A stretch of DNA of 64,000 nucleotides from SAR116 cluster bacterium AG-426-I14 (GTDB lineage: Bacteria; Pseudomonadota; Alphaproteobacteria; Puniceispirillales; Marisalimonadaceae): NCBI GenBank assembly GCA_003210055.1, contig QCNS01000010.1, positions 1 to 64,000 of the forward strand. The letters are read 5' to 3'. Position 1 is the stretch's first letter. Every line of letters begins with the position of its first letter. Made by a program: the position numbers and the translations under genes. Below are positions 24,149 through 33,364 of the stretch, piece after piece. Below the pieces are notes generated by a model, which was not told the origin of the DNA, searched no databases, and was given only the letters and a program-made list of their open reading frames with translations.

Positions 24149-24484
24149 ATGAAAGAAATTATGAAAATTAGTGAAATAGAAAATCTTCAATTTAACGAAA
24201 AAGGTCTTATACCTGTCATCACTCAATGTTTCAAAACTAAGGATGTTTTGATGATGGCATGGATGAATAAAATGGCAATCGAAAGAACAATTAGACTTCA
24301 CAAAGTAACATATTTTTCAAGAAGTAGAAATGAACTTTGGGAAAAAGGAGAGAGTAGTGGAAATTTTCAAAAACTTAAAATGTTAATTCCTGACTGTGAT
24401 AAAGATACCCTCCTAGCTGTTGTTGAACAAACAGGAGTTGCATGTCATAAGGGAACATGGAGTTGTTTCAACGAAACTGTTTAA
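24149..24484 (+). CDS. hisI: Phosphoribosyl-AMP cyclohydrolase
   Basis: This enzyme catalyses the third step of histidine synthesis, opening the adenine ring of phosphoribosyl-AMP. The 111 residues are a stand-alone HisI without the fused HisE. It shows MMAWMNKMAIERTI, then TYFSRSRNELWEKGESSGNFQ, the metal-binding DCDKDTLL and the Zn-site cysteines in ACHKGTWSCF. I prefer the ATG at 24149 to the GTG nine bases earlier, because the AGAGGTGA ribosome-binding site overlaps the GTG. Separation of hisI from the other his genes is usual in Alphaproteobacteria. It lies in the run between the RND permease and rlmE. Confidence 0.93.
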   Translation: MKEIMKISEIENLQFNEKGLIPVITQCFKTKDVLMMAWMNKMAIERTIRLHKVTYFSRSRNELWEKGESSGNFQKLKMLIPDCDKDTLLAVVEQTGVACHKGTWSCFNETV

Positions 24485-24487
24485 TTT

Positions 24488-25183
24488 ATGCAAAAAAAAC
24501 CGAATAATGAGTTAAATCCTTCTAACAAAGGAAAAAAGCAAAAATTAAAAAAAAATAAAAATAGAAAGCTTTCTAGTACTAATTGGATTAAAAGACAAGT
24601 CAATGACCCTTACGTAATAGAAGCAAATAGACTTGGATATAAATCAAGGGCTGCATTTAAACTATTACAAATAGATAAAAAGTTTAATTTTTTAAAACCA
24701 GGAAAAATTGTAATTGACTTAGGTTGTGCACCAGGTGGATGGTTACAGGTGGCAGCTAAAAAAGTTTACTCATCCGAAAAAAATATAAGTGTTGTTGGTG
24801 TTGACTTGTTACCAGTATCAAATATCTACGGAACCAAAACAATAGTTGGTGATATTAATGAAGAAGATACTGAAAAAAAAATATTAAATTTGATAGACAA
24901 AAAACCAGATATAATTTTGTCGGATATGGCCGCAAATACAACAGGTCATAAGCAGACTGATCACCTCAGAACAACTCAACTAACTGAAATAGCTCTCAGA
25001 TTTGCTATAAATCATTTAAATAAAGGTGGGGTTTTTTTAGTAAAAACATTCAGGGGTGGTTCGGAAAAAACTATTTTAGAAACTATGAAAAAAAATTTTT
25101 CATATGTAAAAAATGTTAAACCTTTAGCCAGTAGATCTGAATCAGTTGAAAGTTATACAATTTGTATAGATTTAAAGCTTTAG
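24488..25183 (+). CDS. rlmE: 23S rRNA (uridine-2552 2'-O) methyltransferase RlmE
   Basis: This FtsJ/RrmJ-type enzyme methylates U2552 in the ribosomal A-loop late in 50S assembly. The 231 residues have a Lys/Asn-rich tail (1-28), then SRAAFKLLQID with the catalytic lysine near 52, the SAM loop VIDLGCAPGGWLQVA (75-89), the catalytic aspartate in ILSDMAANTTGHKQTDH, and the lysine of FLVKTFRGG. The K-D-K-E set therefore appears complete. It starts three bases after hisI and is followed after 52 bases by guaB. In related genomes rlmE also often neighbours guaB. Confidence 0.93.
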   Translation: MQKKPNNELNPSNKGKKQKLKKNKNRKLSSTNWIKRQVNDPYVIEANRLGYKSRAAFKLLQIDKKFNFLKPGKIVIDLGCAPGGWLQVAAKKVYSSEKNISVVGVDLLPVSNIYGTKTIVGDINEEDTEKKILNLIDKKPDIILSDMAANTTGHKQTDHLRTTQLTEIALRFAINHLNKGGVFLVKTFRGGSEKTILETMKKNFSYVKNVKPLASRSESVESYTICIDLKL

Positions 25184-25235
25184 ATCGGATATTAAGTTTA
25201 TATAATAAAGATGATAATTTAATTAGAAAGTTCTA

Positions 25236-26687
25236 ATGATAGAAGAAGCACTTACCTTTGATGATGTTTTATTACAACCAGCAAAAAGTTCTATTGGTCC
25301 TAATGAAGCGAATTTAGAAACTAAAATTGATGGCTCAATAAAATTAAATATACCTCTAATTTCTGCAGCTATGGACACTGTTACAGAACATAAATTAGCT
25401 ATAGCAATGGCACAATTAGGTGGTCTAGGGGTAATTCACAAAAATTTCTCAATAAAGAGTCAAGTTGAACAAGTTAAAAAAGTAAAAAAATATGAGTCTG
25501 GAATGGTTATTGACCCAATAACCATAACCCCAGAAAAACTTATAGGTGAAGCATTTGAATTAATGAAAAACCATCAAATAAGCGGTATTCCAGTTGTTAA
25601 CAATTTTAGCAGTAAAATAGAGGGAATCCTTACAAATAGAGACATAAGGTTTGCAGAGAACAAAAATGAAAAAGTAAAAAATTTCATGACTAAAAAAGTA
25701 GTCACAGTAAAAAAAAATATTAAACCTGAAGAAGCAAAACGTCTTCTTCATTTGCATAGAATTGAAAAATTAGTTGTTGTAGATAATAATGAAAAATGTA
25801 TTGGATTAATAACAGTCAAGGATATAGAAAAATCTGAAAAATTTCCATTGTCGACTAAAGATAAACATGGACGTTTACTTGTAGGCGCAGCAACTGGAGT
25901 TGGTAAGGAGGGTTTGAAAAGATCTGAAGCATTAATAGAATCTGGTGTTGATTTGTTAGTAGTTGATACGGCTCATGGGCATAATAGTAAAGTATTAGAA
26001 AGCATAAAATATATCTCAAAAAAATATAGTAATAAAAGTATTTTAGCTGGAAATGTAGCGACTCCGGAAGCTGTAAAAGCTCTTATTGATGTAGGTGCCA
26101 CTTCAATAAAAATAGGTATTGGACCAGGATCAATTTGTACAACACGTATGATAGCTGGGGTAGGTTTACCACAATTATCAGCAATTATGGAGTGTGTTAA
26201 AGTAGCAAAAAAAAATAAAGTCAATTTGATTTCAGATGGTGGTATTAAATATTCTGGAGACATAGCAAAGGCTATAGCTGCCGGTGCAAGTGCTGTTATG
26301 ATTGGTTCATTATTTGCTGGAACTGATGAATCCCCAGGTGAAGTTTTTTTATATCAAGGTAGATCTTATAAATCATATAGAGGAATGGGTTCACTTGGAG
26401 CAATGGCTAGAGGTTCAGCTGATCGATACTTTCAAGAAGAAATTGAGCATTTAAAATTAGTTCCAGAAGGGATAGAGGGTCAAGTTCCTTACAAAGGTCC
26501 TCTAGAAAATGTGTTTTATCAATTGGCTGGGGGATTGAAATCAGCTATGGGGTATACAGGGAATCGCAATATTGTAAACATGCAAAAAAATTGTAAATTC
26601 AGAAAAATTACTAATTCAGGATTAAAAGAGAGTCATGTTCATGATGTTTTGATAACACGAGAAGCACCAAATTATAGACCTTCTTAA
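25236..26687 (+). CDS. guaB: IMP dehydrogenase
   Basis: This enzyme oxidises IMP to XMP with NAD+, the committed step to guanine nucleotides. The 483 residues form a TIM barrel interrupted by two CBS domains (about 93-200). Clear motifs are TFDDVLLQPAKS at the start, SAAMDTVTEHKLAIAMAQLGGLGVIHKN, the catalytic loop GPGSICTTRMIAGVG with Cys301, and the flap RGMGSLGAMARGSADRYFQ. The C-terminal K+ site region is intact. It lies eight bases before guaA; together they convert IMP to GMP. The ribosome-binding site is weak (AGAAAG). Confidence 0.96.
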   Translation: MIEEALTFDDVLLQPAKSSIGPNEANLETKIDGSIKLNIPLISAAMDTVTEHKLAIAMAQLGGLGVIHKNFSIKSQVEQVKKVKKYESGMVIDPITITPEKLIGEAFELMKNHQISGIPVVNNFSSKIEGILTNRDIRFAENKNEKVKNFMTKKVVTVKKNIKPEEAKRLLHLHRIEKLVVVDNNEKCIGLITVKDIEKSEKFPLSTKDKHGRLLVGAATGVGKEGLKRSEALIESGVDLLVVDTAHGHNSKVLESIKYISKKYSNKSILAGNVATPEAVKALIDVGATSIKIGIGPGSICTTRMIAGVGLPQLSAIMECVKVAKKNKVNLISDGGIKYSGDIAKAIAAGASAVMIGSLFAGTDESPGEVFLYQGRSYKSYRGMGSLGAMARGSADRYFQEEIEHLKLVPEGIEGQVPYKGPLENVFYQLAGGLKSAMGYTGNRNIVNMQKNCKFRKITNSGLKESHVHDVLITREAPNYRPS

Positions 26688-26695
26688 CAATACCG

Positions 26696-28258
26696 ATGAA
26701 AAAAAGTAAACCAGAAAAATATATTTTGATCATTGATTTTGGAAGTCAAGTTACTCAACTAATTGCAAGAAGATTGAGAGAATTAAAAGTGTATTGTGAA
26801 ATTATGCCATTTCAAAAAATTACTAAAAAGCAATTTAAATCAAACAACCCTGCAGGTATAATATTATCGGGTGGACCATCAAGTGTAATATCTAATTATC
26901 ATCCAAAATTATCATTTAATATTTTAAAAAGAGGAATTCCTGTTTTAGGAATTTGTTATGGACAACAGCTCATGACGTCTATGATGAATGGAGAGGTATC
27001 TAGTAATAGTAATTCATCTGAATTTGGAAAAACATTAATTTCTAAAACAAATGAATCTCCAATTATAAAAGGTTTCTTTAAAAATAAAAAAGAACAAGTT
27101 TGGATGTCCCACGGTGATATTGTCTCAAAATTACCAGAAGGATTTAAGATTATTGCAAGCTCTAAAATCTCTCCAAACGCAATTATAGCTGATGATTTAA
27201 AATTACTCTATGGTGTACAATTTCATCCTGAAGTATTTCACACAACAAATGGAAAAAAAATATTTGAAAATTTTGTAAACATTGCTGGTGTAGACAAAAA
27301 TTGGACAATGAGTTCTTATGCAAGAAAATCAATAGATAGTATAAAGTCTGAAGTTAAAAATGAAAAAGTAATATGTGCACTATCAGGTGGTGTTGATAGC
27401 GCTGTTACTGCTATTTTAATCCATAAAGCTATTAGTAAAAATTTAACGTGTATATACGTTGACCATGGTTTAATGCGAGAAAATGAGACGAATGAAATAA
27501 AAAAAATGTTCAAAGAATCATTTGATATAAAATTAGTAGTTGTGAATGCTTCAAAAATATTTTTTAAAAAACTAAAAGGTGTCAAAAATCCAGAAAGAAA
27601 AAGAAAAATTATTGGCAATTTATTTATTAAAATCTTTGAAAGTGAAGCCAAAAAAATAGGAAATGTTAAATTTTTGGCTCAAGGAACATTATATCCAGAT
27701 GTAATAGAAAGTGTAAGTTTTTCTGGAGGTCCATCAGTAACTATTAAATCACATCATAATGTTGGAGGTTTGCCAAAAAAGATGGATCTAAAACTTATAG
27801 AACCCCTTAGACAATTATTTAAAGATGAAGTTAGAAATTTAGGGAAAGAATTAGGAATTTCTAAAGATTTTATAAATCGACATCCATTTCCAGGACCAGG
27901 TCTTTCTATAAGATGTTTAGGTGTTGTATCAGAAAAGAAAATAAAAATTTTAAGAAAGGTTGATAATATTTTTGTTTCTCAACTTAAAAAATATAATCTT
28001 TATGATAAAATTTGGCAAGCTTTTGCAACTATATTGCCTGTCAAAACGGTGGGTGTAATGGGTGATAATAGAACGTATGAAAATGTTTGTTGCTTGAGAG
28101 CGGTAACCTCAATAGATGGAATGACAGCAGAGACTTATAAATTTGATCATGATTTTTTGATGGAGACAGCTACAAAGATTGTAAATGAGGTAAAAGGTAT
28201 AAATAGAGTTACTTATGACCTTACAACAAAACCTCCTGGTACAATCGAGTGGGAGTGA
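26696..28258 (+). CDS. guaA: GMP synthase (glutamine-hydrolysing)
   Basis: This enzyme aminates XMP to GMP using glutamine and ATP. The 520 residues have a class I glutaminase (about 8-195) with Cys87 in GICYGQQLM and His177/Glu179 in FHPEV. An ATP-pyrophosphatase domain follows, with the PP-loop SGGVDS at 230-235, and then a C-terminal dimerisation domain ending TTKPPGTIEWE. It follows guaB by eight bases and probably ends the long run that begins at mgtE. A nine-codon open frame and a small membrane protein lie directly downstream. Confidence 0.96.
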   Translation: MKKSKPEKYILIIDFGSQVTQLIARRLRELKVYCEIMPFQKITKKQFKSNNPAGIILSGGPSSVISNYHPKLSFNILKRGIPVLGICYGQQLMTSMMNGEVSSNSNSSEFGKTLISKTNESPIIKGFFKNKKEQVWMSHGDIVSKLPEGFKIIASSKISPNAIIADDLKLLYGVQFHPEVFHTTNGKKIFENFVNIAGVDKNWTMSSYARKSIDSIKSEVKNEKVICALSGGVDSAVTAILIHKAISKNLTCIYVDHGLMRENETNEIKKMFKESFDIKLVVVNASKIFFKKLKGVKNPERKRKIIGNLFIKIFESEAKKIGNVKFLAQGTLYPDVIESVSFSGGPSVTIKSHHNVGGLPKKMDLKLIEPLRQLFKDEVRNLGKELGISKDFINRHPFPGPGLSIRCLGVVSEKKIKILRKVDNIFVSQLKKYNLYDKIWQAFATILPVKTVGVMGDNRTYENVCCLRAVTSIDGMTAETYKFDHDFLMETATKIVNEVKGINRVTYDLTTKPPGTIEWE

Positions 28259-28294
28259 TTAAAAAATGAATAAAAACAATGAGTTAGAAGCATA

Positions 28295-28531
28295 ATGAAG
28301 TTATTGTCCTTAAGTATAGTTTTGGGTTCTTTGTTAATTTCTTTTCATTATGTTTGGATAAACAGAATAGAGATTGTAAATTTAAATGATAGGTCTTCTA
28401 TTATTTACAACAAATGGACTGGTAAACACTGTGTTTTTTCTCATTTAAAAAGAATGAGAAACGACACGAGATTTACGGATGAAATAAACTCTTGTAACGT
28501 AGATAAAAATGGGAAGATACAATTTCCTTAA
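28295..28531 (+). CDS. Small membrane-anchored protein of unknown function
   Basis: This 78-residue frame is not recognised. Residues 3-20 form one hydrophobic segment (signal anchor or uncleaved signal), followed by a polar basic domain with two cysteines (in GKHCVFSH and NSCNV) that could form a periplasmic disulfide. Its ATG overlaps by one base the stop of a nine-codon frame at 28266-28295, and there is no good ribosome-binding site of its own, so translation may depend on coupling. It might be read through from guaA. It could also be a chance frame, though its codon use looks normal for the window. Confidence 0.5.
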   Translation: MKLLSLSIVLGSLLISFHYVWINRIEIVNLNDRSSIIYNKWTGKHCVFSHLKRMRNDTRFTDEINSCNVDKNGKIQFP

Positions 28532-28569
28532 CAAGTTTCAAAGTAGTTTCAAACTTTTGAAAAATTCAA

Positions 28570-28587
28570 TGTAAACAATGGTTTACA
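28570..28587. promoter_or_regulatory. Short hairpin or dyad upstream of the Cys-rich gene
   Basis: Seven-base arms TGTAAAC and GTTTACA are separated by four bases, in a 200-base gap that also holds a repeated AGTTTCAAA (about 28535-28552). It could be an operator or an RNA stem. The stretch 28532-28735 holds no supported gene, and I see no strong promoter in it. Confidence 0.3.
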
Positions 28588-28735
28588 AGGTTTGGATTGT
28601 TGAGTGGGGGTGAATAAAAATTTAATACATAAGTAGATTAAAGAATTAAATTTATAATATTATTATTAGTAAAGATTGATAATTGGTTTAAAAATTGCTA
28701 ATTATTTACTTATTAAAATTGTATGGAGTTCCATA

Positions 28736-28885
28736 ATGACCGAACAGATGGAAAATCTAGAGACTTGTTGTAAAGACAGTTGTTGTGCAGATGGTTGTTG
28801 TAGTGATGGTTGCAATACTGGTGATTGCAGTAGTTCTTGTTGTAGAGACGGATGTTGTGTTGCGAAAGATAACTGCTGCTCATAA
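28736..28885 (+). CDS. Cysteine-rich 49-residue peptide with five-residue periodicity
   Basis: I do not recognise this protein. It has 14 cysteines among 49 residues. Cysteines occur at 11, 16, 21, 26, 31, 36 and 41, a strict five-residue period, most of them in CC pairs followed by x-D-G or similar. The first ten residues are acidic with no cysteine and no signal peptide. A clear GGAG seven bases before the ATG at 28736 supports this start over the longer open frame. Possible roles are a metallothionein-like metal buffer, an iron-sulfur or Cu/Zn scavenger, or a modified-peptide precursor. No modification enzymes lie next to it. Confidence 0.65.
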   Translation: MTEQMENLETCCKDSCCADGCCSDGCNTGDCSSSCCRDGCCVAKDNCCS

Positions 28886-29012
28886 TGAACACTAATATCA
28901 AAAACTACTAGCTGTAAAAAAGATAATATTAAAATTTAATTATAAGGTTTGGGTAATTAAATGAGAGAAAATATTGTTTTTCTTTTTACTCTTAATTTAT
29001 GATAATTAAAAC

Positions 29013-31298
29013 ATGAAGACATCAGGAATTACTCCATCCCGAGAACAACTCAATACTCTATTAGAGTATTTTGAAAATGGAAGATTTGATAAAGCTGAAA
29101 AATTAGCACTTTCTCTTTCAAAACAATTTCCACTTGATAATATAAGTTTGAAGATACTTGGGTCAGTACTAAACAAAACAGATAGATTGGCTGAGGCACG
29201 AACTGTTTGGATGAAAGTAACTGATATTAATCCTAATGATGCCAATTCATTCTTCAGTTTAGGCAATACTCTCCAAGAATTAAATAGGCTTGAAGAAGCT
29301 AGAGAAAGTTATAACAAAGCTATAGCTTTGAAACCTGACTATGCTGAAGCCCACAACAATTTGGGTGTTGCTCTTAACAAGCTAGGTATATTAGATGATG
29401 CTGAGAGGAAATATAAGCAGGCGATCAAATTCAAACCTGATTACGCAGAAGCATACAGTAACTTAGGTAACACGCTTAAAGAACTTAACAGATTAGAAGA
29501 GGCGGAGGAAAGTTATAACAAAGCTATTATTTTAAAACCTGATTATGCTGAAGCTCATAACAACTTGGGTAGCACTCTCAAAGAATTGGGTAGACTAGAA
29601 GCAGCAAGGAAAAGTTATAACAATGCTATAGCTTTAAAATCTGACTATGTCGAAGCCTATAATAACTTGGGTGGTATACTCATGGAATTGGGAAGATTTG
29701 AAGCTGGTATTTCAGCTTATGCAGAAGCAGTTACTTTAAAACCAAACTCCAAAGAAATTATTATAAACTTTAGTTTGGCAGTAAAAAATGTCAGGTTTAA
29801 CTCATCTAAACCTAAGCTATATCCAATATTTTATAATATCCTCAAAAAAAAGAATTTCTTTCGTCCCAAGGATCTTGCTGGACCTATTATAAGTTTATTA
29901 AAGCATGACCCTTTAATAAAGGATTTACTTGATAAGAAAAATATTGTTTTAAGTCTTGCAGAGGCCACGTCAATTATTAAAGATCTTAATAAACTCCCAC
30001 TTCTGCATCATTTAATGCGTATATGCCCAATTCCTGACCTACAATTAGAAGCTGTTTTAGTTAAATTACGTAAAGTATTTCTTAAGGAAATAAAACAAGT
30101 TAAAAACTTTCCTGAGCTTATTTACTTTTTATCCTCATTGTGTCTTCATTGTTTTATTAATGAATATGTTTACTTTGAGAGTGATAGTGAAACTGATTTG
30201 GTTAAGGAATTGGAGATTGATATTAAGGAAAGAATCATTCAATCAGAACAACTAGAACTATCAAAGATATTATGCCTTGCTTCTTACCGTCCTTTGTATG
30301 AATTCGATTGGTGTAAAAGATTAGACCATCTAGATGAAGAGATAAAGACACGCCTGATTGACGAGCCACTTAAAGAGAGAGAAATTGTTGAAACTATACC
30401 GGTATTAGGGGATATATCCGATGATATTTCTCGAAAAGTTAGGGAGCAATACGAAGAAAACCCATATCCTCGTTGGGTAAATCTTACAATTCCCACAAAA
30501 AAATACTCAGTTGCTGAAGTTTGTAATAGTATCAATTTAAATCTTTATTCTGACAAAATTAAAGATGTTTCTTCACCCTCGATACTTATCGCAGGTTGTG
30601 GTACTGGACAACATTCGATAGAAACAGCCTCTCGTTTTTCTAATTGTCAAGTAAGAGCGGTAGATATAAGTCTCGCTAGTTTGACTTACGCTCAGAGAAA
30701 AACAACTGAGCTTGGTATCTGTAACTTACAATATTTACAGGCAGACATTTTGAGCCTTAATCAGCTTAATAAAAAATTTGATATTATAGAAAGTACAGGT
30801 GTTCTTCATCATATGAAAGAACCAATAGTTGGATGGAGAGTTCTTAGAGAGCTATTGAATTCTGGTGGGTTAATGAAGATAGGGCTATATAGCAAATTGG
30901 CTAGACGGCATATTATAAAAGTTCGACAAAAAATTTCAGCACTTGAAATAGGGTTGTCTAAAGCAGATATAAGGAACTTTAGGAGAAAATTAATTAAATC
31001 TCAAAACAAGAATGTTTACAAATTAACTAAGTCAAGAGATTTTTATACTCTCAGTTCATTAAGAGATTTAATATTTCATGAGCAAGAGCATAACTTTACT
31101 ATCCCACAGATTCAAGACCTCCTAGATAAGTTGAGATTGAAGTTTTGTGGATTTGAGGGCCAGGAGATTGTTGAAGAGTTTAGAAGACTTCATGGTCAAG
31201 GATCAAATATATGTGACTTAGCATTATGGCATCAGTTTGAAGAGGTTAATCCAGACTCTTTCGCTGGCATGTACCAATTTTGGTGTCAGAAATTATAA
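29013..31298 (+). CDS. TPR-repeat protein fused to a class I SAM methyltransferase
   Basis: This 761-residue protein has two parts. Residues 10-246 are about seven TPR units of 34 residues, the middle ones nearly identical (for example PDYAEAHNNLG). After a helical linker (about 260-470) come the family landmark VREQYEENPYPRW (475-487) and a Rossmann methyltransferase with the SAM loop ILIAGCGTGQHS at 523-534 and VRAVDISLASLTYA, followed by IIESTGVLHHMKEP. The fusion is common in marine bacteria, where the target is not established; protein or glycan methylation is possible. The gene looks less A+T-rich than its surroundings and stands alone between gaps, which suggests lateral gain. Confidence 0.85.
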   Translation: MKTSGITPSREQLNTLLEYFENGRFDKAEKLALSLSKQFPLDNISLKILGSVLNKTDRLAEARTVWMKVTDINPNDANSFFSLGNTLQELNRLEEARESYNKAIALKPDYAEAHNNLGVALNKLGILDDAERKYKQAIKFKPDYAEAYSNLGNTLKELNRLEEAEESYNKAIILKPDYAEAHNNLGSTLKELGRLEAARKSYNNAIALKSDYVEAYNNLGGILMELGRFEAGISAYAEAVTLKPNSKEIIINFSLAVKNVRFNSSKPKLYPIFYNILKKKNFFRPKDLAGPIISLLKHDPLIKDLLDKKNIVLSLAEATSIIKDLNKLPLLHHLMRICPIPDLQLEAVLVKLRKVFLKEIKQVKNFPELIYFLSSLCLHCFINEYVYFESDSETDLVKELEIDIKERIIQSEQLELSKILCLASYRPLYEFDWCKRLDHLDEEIKTRLIDEPLKEREIVETIPVLGDISDDISRKVREQYEENPYPRWVNLTIPTKKYSVAEVCNSINLNLYSDKIKDVSSPSILIAGCGTGQHSIETASRFSNCQVRAVDISLASLTYAQRKTTELGICNLQYLQADILSLNQLNKKFDIIESTGVLHHMKEPIVGWRVLRELLNSGGLMKIGLYSKLARRHIIKVRQKISALEIGLSKADIRNFRRKLIKSQNKNVYKLTKSRDFYTLSSLRDLIFHEQEHNFTIPQIQDLLDKLRLKFCGFEGQEIVEEFRRLHGQGSNICDLALWHQFEEVNPDSFAGMYQFWCQKL
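29241..29750 (+). repeat. 102-base tandem repeats encoding TPR units
   Basis: About five successive 102-base units (34 codons) are strongly alike at the DNA level, especially the parts encoding YNKAI-x-LKPDYAEA and NNLG. The similarity is higher than needed for the TPR fold alone, which suggests recent duplication or gene conversion. It is coding and not a CRISPR array. Confidence 0.75.
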
Positions 31299-31473
31299 GC
31301 AAAATGTCATTTCCACAATCATTCATGAAACAAACTAAAACAAAAAACAATAAAACTTTTATTTCATACAATTAATCAAAAAATCTAGACAAAGTTTACC
31401 TTTAATGAGAAAACTTAAATAATAATTAAACTTTAATACTTCAAATATTTAATTCATTAAATAGGTTTAAAAA

Positions 31474-31662
31474 ATGTCAAATCAAAAAGTAGATACACTA
31501 ATTGAGCTAAACTCAGATACGATTCCTTTAATTAAAGATATTGTCAAAAAATATAAATTAAAAAATCAGTCAAAAGCCTTTAGAGTAATTCTAGATTATA
31601 TTTCTGAAAATGAGAGTGAATTGGATATAATATTTAAAAAAAGACGTTGTAAGAGATGTTAA
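31474..31662 (+). CDS. Small protein with possible ribbon-helix-helix fold and C-terminal CxxC
   Basis: This 62-residue protein is not firmly recognised. The order is a beta-like stretch (VDTLIELNSDTIPLI), then KYKLKNQSKAFRVILDYISENES, whose N-x-S-x-A-F-R-x-I-L pattern resembles the helices of ribbon-helix-helix DNA-binding proteins. It ends with basic KKRRCKRC. It lies 27 bases before fhs on the same strand, after a 175-base gap, so it may be the first gene of a folate one-carbon operon and might regulate it. The terminal Cys-x-x-Cys could bind metal. The fold is a by-eye judgement. Confidence 0.55.
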   Translation: MSNQKVDTLIELNSDTIPLIKDIVKKYKLKNQSKAFRVILDYISENESELDIIFKKRRCKRC

Positions 31663-31689
31663 ACTTTTAGAACTTATATTATAATTTTT

Positions 31690-33363
31690 ATGTTAAAATC
31701 AGACATTGAAATCGCAAGAAAAGCAAAAACTATTTCTATTCAAAAAGTAGGAAGCAAACTTGGTTTAAAGGAAGAGCATTTGCTTCCGTATGGAAATGAT
31801 AAAGCTAAAATTAGCGAAAAATTCATAAAATCTGTTCAGAAAAATAAAAATGGAAAATTAATTCTAGTAACAGCGATTAATCCTACTCCAGCAGGTGAAG
31901 GGAAAACTACAACTACAGTTGGGCTTGGAGATGGACTTAATGCACTGGGTAAAAAAACCTCGGTTTGTATTCGTGAAGCTTCCCTTGGACCATGTTTTGG
32001 TATGAAAGGCGGAGCTGCTGGTGGTGGTTTATCTCAAGTAATACCAATGGAAGATATGAATCTTCATTTTACAGGAGATTTTCACGCCATTACAAGTGCT
32101 CACAATTTACTATCGGCTATGATTGATAATCATATATATTGGGGTAATAAGGAAAAAATAGACTTAAGAAGAGTTGTTTGGAGAAGAGTTGTAGATATGA
32201 ATGATAGAGCTCTTCGTGATATAGTTACTAGTTTAGGAGGAGTTTCAAATGGAGTACCTAAACAAACAGGATACGATATTACTGTAGCCTCAGAGGTGAT
32301 GGCTATCTTATGTTTAGCAAACGATTTGCAAGACTTACAAAGAAGATTAGGAGATATAATAGTTGCTTATAGAAGTGACAAGAGTCCAGTCTACTGTAGA
32401 GATATTAAAGCTGATGGTGCGATGACAGTTTTGTTGAAAGACGCAATTCTTCCAAATCTAGTTCAAACGTTAGAAAACAACCCTGCTTTTGTACATGGAG
32501 GACCATTCGCTAATATTGCTCATGGTTGCAATTCGATTATAGCAACAAATACTGCATTAAAAATTTCTGATTATGTAGTAACAGAGGCTGGTTTTGGGGC
32601 AGATCTTGGAGCCGAAAAATTTATGAATATAAAATGTAGAAAAGCTAATTTATATCCTTCTGTTATAGTTCTAGTTGCAACTGTAAGAGCAATGAAAATG
32701 AATGGAGGAGTGAAAAAAAATGATCTTGAGATGGAAAATATTAATGCAGTAAAAGCAGGTTGTAGTAATTTAGGTTGGCATATAGAGAATTTACAATCTT
32801 TTGGTGTGCCTGTAGTTGTAGCTCTAAATCATTTTATTAAAGATACTGATGCTGAAATTAATGTTATTAAAAACTTTGTTTCAAATAAAAGTTCAGAAGT
32901 ATTTGTATGCAAACATTGGGCACAAGGTTCAAAAGGCATTGTTCCTTTAGCTGAACGAGTTTCTCAGATTGCTGATGAAGGTAAAAATGATTTTCGTTAT
33001 CTTTATAATGACGAAAATTCATTATTTGAAAAAATAGAAACTATTGCAAAAAAAATATATAGAGCTGATGAGGTTATTGCAAACACAACTATAAGAGAAA
33101 AACTAAAACATTGGGAAAAAGAAGGATATGGTTCCTTTCCAATATGTATGGCAAAGACACAATATAGCTTTACAACAGATCCTAATCGAAGGGGATCGCC
33201 ATCTGGACATTCAACACCAATAACTGATGTAAAACTATGCGCCGGTGCAGGATTCATAGTTGTTTTTTGTGGTGAAATAATGACCATGCCTGGTCTACCT
33301 AAGGTTCCAAGTGCTGAAAATATTACAATTAATAAGCATGGTGATGTAGAGGGTCTTTTTTAA
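31690..33363 (+). CDS. fhs: Formate-tetrahydrofolate ligase
   Basis: This enzyme makes 10-formyltetrahydrofolate from formate, THF and ATP, feeding purine synthesis and one-carbon metabolism. The 557 residues are the full family length. Visible features are the P-loop in [23 protein letters not shown] (61 onwards), [33 protein letters not shown], and [15 protein letters not shown]. In marine alphaproteobacteria this enzyme helps use formate released from methylated compounds, but no demethylation genes are in this window. It is followed two bases later by a YbaK-family gene. Confidence 0.96.
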   Translation: MLKSDIEIARKAKTISIQKVGSKLGLKEEHLLPYGNDKAKISEKFIKSVQKNKNGKLILVTAINPTPAGEGKTTTTVGLGDGLNALGKKTSVCIREASLGPCFGMKGGAAGGGLSQVIPMEDMNLHFTGDFHAITSAHNLLSAMIDNHIYWGNKEKIDLRRVVWRRVVDMNDRALRDIVTSLGGVSNGVPKQTGYDITVASEVMAILCLANDLQDLQRRLGDIIVAYRSDKSPVYCRDIKADGAMTVLLKDAILPNLVQTLENNPAFVHGGPFANIAHGCNSIIATNTALKISDYVVTEAGFGADLGAEKFMNIKCRKANLYPSVIVLVATVRAMKMNGGVKKNDLEMENINAVKAGCSNLGWHIENLQSFGVPVVVALNHFIKDTDAEINVIKNFVSNKSSEVFVCKHWAQGSKGIVPLAERVSQIADEGKNDFRYLYNDENSLFEKIETIAKKIYRADEVIANTTIREKLKHWEKEGYGSFPICMAKTQYSFTTDPNRRGSPSGHSTPITDVKLCAGAGFIVVFCGEIMTMPGLPKVPSAENITINKHGDVEGLF

Positions 33364-33364
33364 A

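Noticed and set aside
28713-28901. Minus-strand frame rich in His, Asn and Tyr opposite the Cys-rich gene
   Set aside because: It is the mirror of the TGT/TGC repeats of the plus-strand gene; the plus strand has a good ribosome-binding site and this one does not.
29241-29750. CRISPR-like repeats
   Set aside because: The 102-base repeats are coding TPR units in one open frame, with no unique spacers or cas genes.
31299-31473. Riboswitch (folate/THF type) before the fhs unit
   Set aside because: The 175-base gap is nearly all A and T with no paired GC stems or conserved cores that I can recognise.
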